Below the pieces are notes generated by a model. It saw only the letters and a program-made list of their open reading frames with translations. It ran no database searches and was not told the origin of the DNA. Both the position numbers and the translations under genes were made by a program. Below are positions 49,544 to 57,830 of a stretch of 64,000 nucleotides of DNA, piece after piece; within the stretch, counting starts at the first letter, position 1; every line of letters begins with the position of its first letter. This DNA is from Curtobacterium sp. GC_Cur_3. GTDB lineage: Bacteria; Actinomycetota; Actinomycetes; Actinomycetales; Microbacteriaceae. The stretch is from assembly GCF_026544205.1 (NCBI RefSeq), contig NZ_JALNUI010000009.1, positions 1 to 64,000 on the forward strand, read 5' to 3'.

Positions 49544-51013
49544 ATGAGCACCACACCTACCCCCACCGCCAACATCGGCGTGGTCGGCCTCGCCGTGATG
49601 GGTTCGAATCTCGCACGCAACCTCGCGTCGCGTGAGGGCAACACGGTCGCGGTGTACAACCGCACCTACGCCCGCACCGAAGAACTCATCAAGGAGCACG
49701 GCGACGCCGGCTTCATCGCGTCCGAGGACATCGACGGCTTCGTCGCCTCGCTCTCGAAGCCGCGCACGGCGATCATCATGGTGCAGGCCGGCAAGGGCAC
49801 CGACGCGGTCATCTCCCAGCTCGCCGAGAAGTTCGAACCCGGTGACATCATCGTCGACGGCGGCAACGCCAACTTCCACGACACGATCCGGCGTGAGCAC
49901 GACCTGCGCGAGAAGGGTCTCAACTTCGTCGGCACGGGCATCTCCGGTGGTGAAGAGGGCGCGCTCAAGGGGCCGTCGATCATGCCCGGCGGCTCCAAGG
50001 AAGCCTGGGAGACCCTCGGGCCGATCCTGAAGTCGATCGCGGCGGTCGCCGAGGGCGAGCCCTGCGTGACCCACATCGGCACCGACGGCGCCGGGCACTT
50101 CGTGAAGATGGTGCACAACGGCATCGAGTACGCCGACATGCAGCTCATCGCCGAGTCCTACGACCTGCTCCGCCGCGTCGGGGGGCTCTCCGTCGAGGAC
50201 CTGGTCAAGGTGTTCCAGGAGTGGAACGGCGGCGACCTCGAGTCCTACCTCATCGAGATCACCGTCGAGGTCCTGAAGCAGCGCGACGCCGACTCGGGCA
50301 AGCCGCTCGTCGACGTCATCCGCGACGAAGCGGGCTCCAAGGGCACCGGCGTGTGGACCGTGCAGAACGCGGTCGGTCTCGGCATCCCGGTCTCCGGCAT
50401 CGGCGAAGCGGTGTTCGCCCGCGCGGTGTCGTCGAAGCCGTCGCAGCGTGCCGCCGTGCAGCAGGCGTTCCCGGACCGGCCCGACATCGCCGAGGTCCCC
50501 GACGGCTTCGAGGACGACGTCCGCGCGGCGCTCTACGCGTCGAAGGTGGTCGCGTACGCCCAGGGCTTCGACCTGATCATCGCCGGGGCCAAGGAGTACG
50601 GCTGGGACATCAACCTCGGCAACGTGGCGAAGATCTGGCGCGGTGGCTGCATCATCCGCGCGCAGTTCCTCAACCGCATCGTCGAGGCGTACGACAAGAA
50701 CCCGGAGCTCGAGTCGCTGCTGGTGGACCCGTACTTCGCGAACGCCGTCGCTGAAGGCGAAGCGGCTTGGCGCCGCATCGTCGGGATCGCCGCCGCGTCG
50801 GGGATCCCCGCACCCGGGTTCTCCTCAGCACTGTCCTACTTCGACTCCCTCGCATCCGAGCGGCTCCCCGCCGCGCTGATCCAGGGCCAGCGCGACTTCT
50901 TCGGCGCACACACCTACCAGCGCATCGACAAGGACGGCACCTTCCACACGCTGTGGTCCGACGACGACCGCCGCGAAGTCGACCAGGAACCGTCGACCAA
51001 GGCAGGCCAGTGA
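49544..51013 (+). CDS. gnd: 6-phosphogluconate dehydrogenase (decarboxylating)
   Basis: 489 residues, full length. VVGLAVMGSNLARNLAS, VDGGNANFHDTIRREHDL, FVGTGISGGEEGALKGPS and GAGHFVKMVHNGIEYADMQLIAE. Oxidises 6-phosphogluconate to ribulose 5-phosphate, which the epimerase domain would convert to xylulose 5-phosphate. The stop overlaps the next start as TGATG. Confidence 0.95.
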   Translation: MSTTPTPTANIGVVGLAVMGSNLARNLASREGNTVAVYNRTYARTEELIKEHGDAGFIASEDIDGFVASLSKPRTAIIMVQAGKGTDAVISQLAEKFEPGDIIVDGGNANFHDTIRREHDLREKGLNFVGTGISGGEEGALKGPSIMPGGSKEAWETLGPILKSIAAVAEGEPCVTHIGTDGAGHFVKMVHNGIEYADMQLIAESYDLLRRVGGLSVEDLVKVFQEWNGGDLESYLIEITVEVLKQRDADSGKPLVDVIRDEAGSKGTGVWTVQNAVGLGIPVSGIGEAVFARAVSSKPSQRAAVQQAFPDRPDIAEVPDGFEDDVRAALYASKVVAYAQGFDLIIAGAKEYGWDINLGNVAKIWRGGCIIRAQFLNRIVEAYDKNPELESLLVDPYFANAVAEGEAAWRRIVGIAAASGIPAPGFSSALSYFDSLASERLPAALIQGQRDFFGAHTYQRIDKDGTFHTLWSDDDRREVDQEPSTKAGQ

Positions 51014-51540
51014 TGCTGCCCTCGATCACGGACGTCCTCAGCGAGTTGTCTGACACCCTCGACGGGGTTCAGCACGGGTCTTACCGCCAGGCCCTCGACC
51101 TCCTCCGTGACGCACCCAGCAGAGTGCTCGTCAGCGGTCAAGGTCGCAGCGGCATGGTCGCGCAGATGGCGGCTATGCGTCTGATGCACCTCGGCCTCGC
51201 AGCGCACGCCGTCGGTGAGCCGACCGCACCACCGGTGCGAGAAGGCGACATCCTGGTCATCATCTCCGGGTCCGGAGAGACACCGATCAGTAATGCGTTC
51301 GCCAGCCAGGCGCAGAACGAAGGAGCATCCGTCCTAGCGATCACGAAGGCGCCGACCAGCACCCTCGCACGAGCAGCCGACGTAACCCTTACGGTCGCGC
51401 CAATCACGTCGGCACAATTCGCTGGCAGCATGTTCGAGCAAGCTGCGTTGATCCTCCTCGACGTGATCGTCCTCGACCTGAGTGGCGGCGCCACGGACAT
51501 CTACGCCGAAATGGCTCAACGGCACACCAATCTGCAGTAG
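51013..51540 (+). CDS. SIS-domain isomerase (6-phospho-3-hexuloisomerase-like)
   Basis: 175 residues. VLVSGQGRSGMVAQMAAMRLMHLG, ILVIISGSGETPISNAFASQAQ and FAGSMFEQAALILLDVIVLDL match HxlB-type proteins. With the epimerase-like domain this resembles parts of a ribulose-monophosphate-type route, though no hexulose-phosphate synthase is clear. Last gene of the operon. Confidence 0.85.
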   Translation: MLPSITDVLSELSDTLDGVQHGSYRQALDLLRDAPSRVLVSGQGRSGMVAQMAAMRLMHLGLAAHAVGEPTAPPVREGDILVIISGSGETPISNAFASQAQNEGASVLAITKAPTSTLARAADVTLTVAPITSAQFAGSMFEQAALILLDVIVLDLSGGATDIYAEMAQRHTNLQ

Positions 51541-51551
51541 GAGTCCGTCGC

Positions 51552-51588
51552 GCTTCCCGGGGGCAAGCGCGGGTCGCGCCCGGGAAGC
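51552..51588 (+). terminator. Operon terminator
   Basis: GCTTCCCGGG (51552-51561) pairs with CCCGGGAAGC (51579-51588), followed by AAATT; 12 bp after the last stop codon. Confidence 0.6.
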
Positions 51589-51921
51589 AAATTGCCTAGA
51601 ACGGTTGACGACTCAGCCCTCGACGCCAGCTATCGAGCGGGATTCGATCGAGCGCCCCGGTTATGCAGTCGAGGCTTGGGCTACATCCAGGTCACCTGCC
51701 CGCACTTTCGACAGACTCACTACTTGTCGCCAACTTCGCTCGGGGGGTATCGGCGACGCCGCGAGTGTCAGTTAATCTGATCAGAATATTTTGCTGCCGT
51801 TCTGCCGGCGCTACGGCGGTCTCAACACCCAATCCTTGCCGGTAGAACCACGCGAGCCGGGTCGTGTTCGTTGAGCCACCAGTTAGCGAGCGGCTAGAAA
51901 CGATCGGCGCCATGCGGCCAC
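51589..51921 (-). pseudogene. Possible decayed VOC-like remnant in an otherwise empty region
   Basis: About 330 bp without an intact gene. Read on the minus strand around 51780-51880, NTTRLAWFYRQGLGVETAVA resembles the first half of a glyoxalase/VOC protein but breaks off after ~45 codons. AT-richer than the surroundings near 51775-51800. Confidence 0.3.
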
Positions 51922-53127
51922 CTAATCCGAGATGTGCTCCGTCCCGGCAGGAAGCTGTGCGGGTCGTCGCAGCGGCCGCCCCGCACAACCGACGGCGAGA
52001 AGCCCTACTCCTGCGGTGAAGACCCCGACCCACCCGATGGCATCAGGCACGCTCGTGACGCTTCCGACCGCGCCGGCCGCGAGCACAACGGTTGCGCAAG
52101 ACGCGTAAGCGACGCCAGCGAACACCGACGCCGCTTTGCCCTGCTCTGCGGGGCTCAGTTCCGCGGCGACCGTGGCCAGTCCAAGGCTGTAGGCAGGGCC
52201 TTGACCGAGCCCAGCCACGACCGCACCGATCAGGATCAGGTCCGAGTCAGCTGCACGAAGCGCCCACGCCAGGAGGGCGAACCCGCCAGCCATGAGCGCC
52301 ACAACATGCCAGGCACGGACGCGTGCGATCTGTCGCCGAACCACTATCTGGCCGATCCACGCCGATGCGAGGAACACGCTGGATGGTAGGACGGCCTGCA
52401 GCAGCGTAGCGGAATCGGCCAGACGTCGTTCCTCGGCCGGGATGAGGGCGAGTACGACTCCGGCGGTGGACCAGGCAATCGCTCCCAGGAGGTAGCCCGC
52501 CGCCCGATGGCGCCGACGGTAGGGCGACACGGCCCGGTCGTTGGAGCGTGAGGCTGCGTCTGACACAGGAGCGGGTCGCGGAGCGAACCAAATCAGGGGA
52601 ACGCCGATGAGGACGACGCCGGTGCCGTGGAGCAGATAGCTGAGCAGGAGCGGCCCAGGCAAGAAGGTGCCGATCACCCCACCAACGAGGTTGCCTCCTA
52701 GCGAGCCGAGGACTGCGCTGGTGGCGACCATGGTGCGTGCTCGCTCTCCAAGGTGAGCGAGGGCGATGCTCGCGGCCGCACCTGTGGCCAGTCCGACACC
52801 GATACCGGAAAGGGCTCGGCCGGCGAAGAGTGCGAGGAGGTGACTGCTCCCGGCGAGGAACGCGGCGTCCGCAAGGAGGGTGGCTCCCAGGGCGAGGAGC
52901 AACGTGGCGCGCGGGGTGCCGATCTTGCGCCGACTCGCGACGACCGAGCAGGCCAGCGCCAGGACGAGCGCTGCCAGGTACAAGCTGAACAACGTCCCCT
53001 GCAGCAGCGGCGTGAGGTCGAACCGGTAAACGTATTCGGGTTGAAGCGGGTTGGGGAGATTCGCTCCGGCAATCGTTGCGCAGAGGGCCGCGACCGATGT
53101 CACCCCAATCGCTTGATCGCGCGTCAT
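51922..53127 (-). CDS. MFS transporter
   Basis: 401 residues, about twelve hydrophobic segments. FAGRALSGIGVGLATGAAASIALAHLGERAR matches the MFS loop/motif region and GLATVAAELSPAEQGKAASVFAGVAYAS the second half. Probably an efflux carrier. Last gene of the minus-strand operon starting at 55674. Confidence 0.87.
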   Translation of the reverse strand: MTRDQAIGVTSVAALCATIAGANLPNPLQPEYVYRFDLTPLLQGTLFSLYLAALVLALACSVVASRRKIGTPRATLLLALGATLLADAAFLAGSSHLLALFAGRALSGIGVGLATGAAASIALAHLGERARTMVATSAVLGSLGGNLVGGVIGTFLPGPLLLSYLLHGTGVVLIGVPLIWFAPRPAPVSDAASRSNDRAVSPYRRRHRAAGYLLGAIAWSTAGVVLALIPAEERRLADSATLLQAVLPSSVFLASAWIGQIVVRRQIARVRAWHVVALMAGGFALLAWALRAADSDLILIGAVVAGLGQGPAYSLGLATVAAELSPAEQGKAASVFAGVAYASCATVVLAAGAVGSVTSVPDAIGWVGVFTAGVGLLAVGCAGRPLRRPAQLPAGTEHISD

Positions 53128-53136
53128 ACCCGCGTC

Positions 53137-53613
53137 TTAGGTGACGTTCTCGATGTGGCCTGAGGTCAGGACACGGAGATCGTCGAAAGTGGTCGGAAAG
53201 ACGGCGTTAGGCGCGCCTGCGGCGACCCAGATGCGTTCGTGGACTGCGAGAGAAGCGTCGATGATGGTCCGGATGGGGCGAAGGTGCCCGATGGGAGATA
53301 CCCCGCCTATGGCTTGCCCTGTGGTCTCCTTGACGAACGCGGGCGTGGCACGGTCAAGGGCCGCCACGCCGATTCGCTCGGCGAGGGCCTTCGTGTTCAC
53401 TCGGTGCGCCCCGCTCGTCATGACGAGAATTGGCTCAACACCGGTGGTGAAGATCAAGCTGTTCGCGATCGCGGCCACGGGGCAGTTCAGGGCGGCGGCA
53501 GCGTCGTCAGCGGTCCGCGTGGATGCGGCGAGGACGAGCACGTCGGCGGTACGTCCGCTGCTCGTGAGCAGGTCTTGGATGCGTTGCGCGCCAGCGGGAA
53601 GCTTCTCGGTCAC
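53137..53613 (-). CDS. YbaK/ProX-type aminoacyl-tRNA deacylase domain protein
   Basis: 158 residues. IANSLIFTTGVEPILVMTSGAHRVNTKALAER with the catalytic lysine, FVKETTGQAIGGVSPIGHLRPIRTIIDASL and IWVAAGAPNAVFPTTFDDL. Family members hydrolyse mischarged tRNAs or act on free amino-acid conjugates. GTG 53613 overlaps the GNAT stop as GTGA. Confidence 0.87.
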   Translation of the reverse strand: MTEKLPAGAQRIQDLLTSSGRTADVLVLAASTRTADDAAAALNCPVAAIANSLIFTTGVEPILVMTSGAHRVNTKALAERIGVAALDRATPAFVKETTGQAIGGVSPIGHLRPIRTIIDASLAVHERIWVAAGAPNAVFPTTFDDLRVLTSGHIENVT

Positions 53614-54149
53614 TGTGTTCCTGTCGGTCGTTCGATGGGGGTTGAGGGCGCCGGCAACGCGCTCCGGAGGTAGACGTCCAAGCCGTCGACCTGTGCCTGG
53701 CGGAGGAAGTGCCGCCGGGTCAGGGCACGGGCGGATGCGGTGTTGTCGGGGGACACGCGTGCGGAGAAGTCGGATGTCCCGTAGAGGCTGGGGAGCACAT
53801 CGAGGCCGTGATCGATGAGGGCGCCGGCCAGGCCTTTGCCCCACTGTTCCGGGGCAACCCAGTAGCCGATCTCGACAGCGGCGTCCCGTCGCGTGGAGAC
53901 GAACAGGCCGACGGGGCGGCCGTCTTCTTCGGCGATGAACCACCGCACCGCCCCCAGCTCACCGGTGGCGCCGTGCCGAAGAGCGAGCATCGCGCGTTTG
54001 CTGATCTGATCGGCGCTCCACGGTTGACCGTCACCGACGAAGCGAGTCACGCGTTCGTCTCGGGCCAGAGTGGCGAAAAAGTCGAGGTCACGTTCCTGGA
54101 ACGGTCTCAGAATGATCTCCGGCCGGCTCAGGGCGGTGTGTCCGGTCAT
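53610..54149 (-). CDS. GNAT family acetyltransferase (RimJ/RimL-like)
   Basis: 179 residues. IILRPFQERDLDFFATLARDERVTRFVGDGQPW, VEIGYWVAPEQWGKGLAGALIDHGLDVL (acetyl-CoA loop) and SARVSPDNTASARALTRRHFLRQ. ATGA overlap with the upstream RidA gene. Substrate unknown, perhaps an amino-acid-derived compound. Confidence 0.87.
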   Translation of the reverse strand: MTGHTALSRPEIILRPFQERDLDFFATLARDERVTRFVGDGQPWSADQISKRAMLALRHGATGELGAVRWFIAEEDGRPVGLFVSTRRDAAVEIGYWVAPEQWGKGLAGALIDHGLDVLPSLYGTSDFSARVSPDNTASARALTRRHFLRQAQVDGLDVYLRSALPAPSTPIERPTGTQ

Positions 54150-54517
54150 GCGCTAACCGCCGCGATGGCCTGGAGCTCGACCGTGAGAGTTGGTAGCGCG
54201 AGCTGGGTGATGAGAGTGGTCCGGGCGGGCGGGTTCTCCGGCCATCGCGCCCTGAACGCCGACGCCCATGCCGGCAGGTCTTCGGACGATGCGAGGTACG
54301 CCTCGACGCGGAGAATGGTGGCGGCGGTGCCGCCCGCGGCCTCGACGATTGCAATCAAGCCGTCGAGTGCACCGTCGATCTGCTCGGTGCTGCTGCGGGT
54401 GAGGCCGTGAAGCGCGCTCTCGTCGACGACGCCAGCTGTGTAGATCACGCCGGAATGCACGACCGCTCCGGGAAAGTCGCGAAGCTGACCAGGAACGCGC
54501 TGCGCTACGTCCGTCAT
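54146..54517 (-). CDS. RidA-family protein
   Basis: 123 residues. FPGAVVHSGVIYTAGVVD, EQIDGALDGLIAIVEAAGGTAATILRVEAYLAS and ARTTLITQLALPTLTVELQAIAAVS match RidA/YjgF. RidA removes reactive enamines/imines made by PLP enzymes, so it fits next to the aminotransferase. ATGA overlaps on both sides. Confidence 0.9.
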   Translation of the reverse strand: MTDVAQRVPGQLRDFPGAVVHSGVIYTAGVVDESALHGLTRSSTEQIDGALDGLIAIVEAAGGTAATILRVEAYLASSEDLPAWASAFRARWPENPPARTTLITQLALPTLTVELQAIAAVSA

Positions 54518-55674
54518 GACCATGCCTCGTCGAAGCGGGATTGAAGGTCGCCGAGCCGTTCCAGGGGCTCGTTTGCGAACACGAGACGGACGTACCGGTC
54601 TCCGGCGGGGCCCCAGCCGGTCATCGGAGTGGCGGCGATGCGTCCTCGCTCGAACAGCCGGTCTGCCGCAGCGTCGACGGTCATCCCCAGGGGGGCCGTG
54701 TCGATGAGAAGCGACCAACCGCCGTCGGGTCGGATGACGGGGTAGCCCGTGAGCTGTGTGACGATCTCGTCGCAGCGGGCTTTCCAGGTCGCGGTCGCTC
54801 GAGCGACGTCGTCATCAGCGTCCGGCGCGGAGAGCGCGGCGGCGACGGCTTCCTGCGCGATGCCGACCTGGCAGACGACGTTGCTCATGCCCACGAGGTG
54901 GATGTCGCGGAGGATCTGGGCGGGTCCGACGACCCAGCCGACTCGCCAGCCGATCATGCGCAGCTCTTTCGATGCAGCGCCGACGGTGATGGTTCGTTCG
55001 GCGAGGCCGTCGATCTGAGCGGGGTGGACTCGCTCGCCGTCGTCAAAGCGGATGCGCTCCATTGCGGCGTCGTAGATCAGCCACGCGCTCGACCTCTCTA
55101 ACGCTCCCGCGAGGGCTTCCCAGTGGGCCCTGCCCAGAACAGAGCCCGTGGGCATGGCCGGGGACATCATCAGCACTGCGGCGGTCTTCGGACTGACAGC
55201 TGCGGCCAGCCGCTCCGGGTCCACCTGCCAGCCGTCGGCAGTCGCCTCGAGCGCGACGAAACGGGGCACACCGCCGGCGAGGTGGATGCGGTTCACGAGC
55301 CCCGCGTAGATGGGGTCAGCGATGACGACTTCATCGCCCGGCTCCACAAGAGCCAGCAGCGTGTTCAGAATCCCGTTGAGCCCACCCGCGGTGATCAAGC
55401 ACTCCGTTTCGGGGTCGTAGGCACGACCCGCTGACCGTCCGACATGCGCTGCAGCGGCACGTCGAAGCGAACCTGCGCCTTGGAACGGCAGGTAGCTGTT
55501 CGCGCTGTCCTCCTCAACCGCCTCACGTGTCCGGGCGAGTGCGATGGACGGTGGCCGGAGATCGGTGTCGAGGTTCTCGAGACGCAGCATGGAGGGGTCA
55601 GCCAGCGCGTCAGCGCGGTCTCCCATAATGTCTACGCCGATACCGGGGATGTGCTGCAAGCGAGAGACGGTCAC
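54514..55674 (-). CDS. PLP-dependent class I/II aminotransferase
   Basis: 386 residues. LITAGGLNGILNTLLALVEPGDEVVIADPIYAG, SPAMPTGSVLGRAHWEALAGAL, WLIYDAAMERIRFDD (the usual D-x-x-Y, here DAAME), and PLP lysine in ITVGAASKELRMIGWRVGWVVGP. First gene of the operon. GTG 55674 has GGAGG five bases upstream; a TTG at 55686 is another reading. Confidence 0.9.
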   Translation of the reverse strand: MTVSRLQHIPGIGVDIMGDRADALADPSMLRLENLDTDLRPPSIALARTREAVEEDSANSYLPFQGAGSLRRAAAAHVGRSAGRAYDPETECLITAGGLNGILNTLLALVEPGDEVVIADPIYAGLVNRIHLAGGVPRFVALEATADGWQVDPERLAAAVSPKTAAVLMMSPAMPTGSVLGRAHWEALAGALERSSAWLIYDAAMERIRFDDGERVHPAQIDGLAERTITVGAASKELRMIGWRVGWVVGPAQILRDIHLVGMSNVVCQVGIAQEAVAAALSAPDADDDVARATATWKARCDEIVTQLTGYPVIRPDGGWSLLIDTAPLGMTVDAAADRLFERGRIAATPMTGWGPAGDRYVRLVFANEPLERLGDLQSRFDEAWS

Positions 55675-55688
55675 CACTACCTCCAAGG

Positions 55689-55704
55689 GTTCTGTTTACA
55701 GAAC
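55689..55704. promoter_or_regulatory. Perfect 16-bp palindrome, probable XRE operator
   Basis: GTTCTGTT-TACAGAAC region (reads GTTCTGTTTACAGAAC) lies 14 bp before the regulator start and 15 bp before the aminotransferase start. Confidence 0.7.
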
Positions 55705-55718
55705 ACTAGACTAGAGGC

Positions 55719-56306
55719 ATGCCATCTAACCAGGACGCCGCCTCTGCCGTTTCTGGTGCGATGGCCGCTGCAGTCGGTCGGCGCATCCGTGATCTCCGAC
55801 AGTCGCGTGGGGTGTCTCTGACGACCCTTGCCGCGTCTACATCTCTTGGTAAAGGCACCCTGTCCGAGCTGGAACGGGGGCAGCGGAATCCGACGCTTGA
55901 CACCCTGTTTGCCATCGCGACCGCTTTGGAAGTCCCCTTAAGCATCCTCCTTGCGGAGGGGCCCCTCGAGGGGCCCGCGCGGGATGCCGCGCACGCTCAC
56001 GGACAGAGCATCGACGCTACGTTGCTCGACCGCTGGGGCGATGATGCTGGCGTGGTGGAGGTGTACCGGATGACCATCGACCAACAAACCCGCGAGTCAC
56101 TTCCCCATGCACCAGGCGTGAGCGAAACGGTCACCTTGATTGGCGGCGCCATCGAGGTCGGTAACAGCCACGCTTCAGTGCGGCTTGAGGCACCCAACAG
56201 CCACTCCTTTGCCGGCGATCATCCCCACGTCTACCGGGGTATCGCGCCGCTATCCGTGGCAGTGCTGGTCATGAAGTACCCCCGGACTGACTCAAGCCCG
56301 GGCTAA
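55719..56306 (+). CDS. XRE-cupin transcriptional regulator
   Basis: 195 residues. Cro/C1 HTH GRRIRDLRQSRGVSLTTLAASTSLGKGTLSELERGQRNPTLDTLFAIATAL, then a cupin-like sensor domain (VTLIGGAIEVG, HPHVYRG). Divergent from the aminotransferase-RidA operon and likely its regulator. Confidence 0.9.
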   Translation: MPSNQDAASAVSGAMAAAVGRRIRDLRQSRGVSLTTLAASTSLGKGTLSELERGQRNPTLDTLFAIATALEVPLSILLAEGPLEGPARDAAHAHGQSIDATLLDRWGDDAGVVEVYRMTIDQQTRESLPHAPGVSETVTLIGGAIEVGNSHASVRLEAPNSHSFAGDHPHVYRGIAPLSVAVLVMKYPRTDSSPG

Positions 56307-56443
56307 GCGATCCGCCTTCGAATCATCGCCTACTGGACAGCCGACGAGATGCACCACTCCCCCGGGCTCATGCGGTCGTCCCGTGTCCGGATACGTAGTC
56401 CGAAATAGATTCCGCTGATGGTGCCCTAAGTGAGACTGTCCGC

Positions 56444-56834
56444 ATGGACAGCGGATGGCCCCTGAGCTACGCCCGCGTGTCGATGGACGGTCAGCACTTC
56501 ACGGTGCGGACCGACGCTCTCATCGCGGTCGGCGTAGCGACTGATTGAGTGTTCACCCAAAAAGGTCATGGCGAATACTCGGTGAGATCAGCCGGGGTTC
56601 GACTCGGTGCTCGCGGCGCGCCAGCCTGGGGACGCGCTAGTCGTGACGAAGCTCGATCGTCTCGCGCGGTCATTGCGTAACGCGACGGACAGAGGTGAAA
56701 AGCTGGCGAGCCGCTGGGCTCGTTTGATCATCGACGGGGCTGTCTGCTCCCCCACGGACCCGGTGAGCCGGTTGCTGTTAGATGCCCTGGGTTTCGTGGC
56801 CAAGTTCGAGTCCGACCTGCCCGCTGCGAGGTGA
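56444..56834 (+). pseudogene. Broken serine recombinase
   Basis: 56444-56548 encodes the N-terminal catalytic start (SYARVSMDGQHFTVRTDALI) and ends in TGA; after ~60 bp another frame (56607-56834) continues with GDALVVTKLDRLARSLRNATD and TDPVSRLLLDALGFVAKFESDL. The order and spacing match the resident recombinase at 21310, so this is a frameshifted relative lacking the DNA-binding domain. Confidence 0.75.
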
Positions 56835-56949
56835 ACGACCGTCATCCCTGTGCTTCACCTTGTTCCGAAGACGGCTGCGAGGCCGTGTATGTCGTCGGCG
56901 AGCGGCGCCGGCCGTAGCGGGCTCCCCCTGGCTCCCGTCTGCGGCTACC

Positions 56950-57345
56950 GCTTGTGTATGGAAGTAGTGCTCCAGCTGCTGTCTCTTGTAGCGAATCGCC
57001 TGCGCCCTGGTGGTGAGGCGGTTGCGGCTTCGGACGATGGCGCTGCGGTACGTGTTGTCGTCCTGGTGTTGCTCCGGCAAGGAGAACAGCAGGTCGCTGG
57101 TCGCCGGCACGCTGAAGTGCAGCGCTTGCCGTTCGGTGGCAACGAGGGCGGCGACGACGTGCTCACGCCGTACAGGTCGTGGATGGTGGCGACGTCGTGT
57201 CGGTCGCCTTCGAGGACTGCGGCGATTAGCGCGATGCCAATGCCTGCGCCGTGTGCGTGGTCGATAGTGGTACTCACCCAAGTCGTAATCGCTTTTTTCG
57301 AGGTCCTTGTCAGGCCACAAGAGGCGATTGACTGGTGGCACCGGT
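56950..57345 (-). pseudogene. Possible frameshifted gene of unknown family
   Basis: On the minus strand one frame reads IDHAHGAGIGIALIAAVLEGDRHDVATIHDLYGV and, after a shift near 57170, another continues EHVVAALVATERQALHFSVP and SAIVRSRNRLTTRAQAIRYK. Together they look like one soluble protein, but neither frame is complete. Confidence 0.35.
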
Positions 57346-57830
57346 GTCGCTGGTCAAACCTGTCAGTGTCGACGTGTCTGACCAGCTTCACCAGTCACGC
57401 TGGTGAGATGCTACTGGTGGCGAAAGCAGCCGGCCGTCCGAAGTAGTCTCAGATGAACGCCGGCAGGCGCCCAGCGCCCCGAAGGCGGGTCGAACCCCCT
57501 TGGTGAGCCCGAGACCCCAACTTGCTGCTGTTCGGTCGATACACGCGAAGTGCCGCTGGCTGGTGACACTGGTGAGACCGGTCAATGCTCACTGGTCTTA
57601 CCGGCGACGCCAGTCACGCAGGTGTCACCAGTCATGTACCAGCGTCTTTTTCACCGATCAGCAGCGTTCACCGGTGTCACCTTTGACGCCAGTGACGCCG
57701 TTTAGCGCAAAACAGTTTCACCAACGTGACAGGTGACGCTGGGGACGCCGGTTAAGATGAGAGGGTGGTGAGTGCAGACGAAGGTACTTACCAGTCAGAC
57801 CAGCGTCACCAGTCTCACCAGTCAGCGGGG
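57346..57830. repeat. Centromere-like repeat cluster upstream of parA
   Basis: Dense short repeats in both orientations around the units CTGGTGA, CACCAGTCA and GTCACCAGT (for example CACCAGTCACGCTGGTGA near 57390 and GACCAGCGTCACCAGTCTCA near 57798). They run from the end of the decayed region through the promoter and into the first ~20 codons of parA. Probably the parS/operator region bound by the partner protein at 58804. Confidence 0.7.
57753..57758 (+). promoter_or_regulatory. -10 element of parA
   Basis: TAAGAT followed by six bases and the GTG at 57765, the leaderless layout common in this window. Confidence 0.5.
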
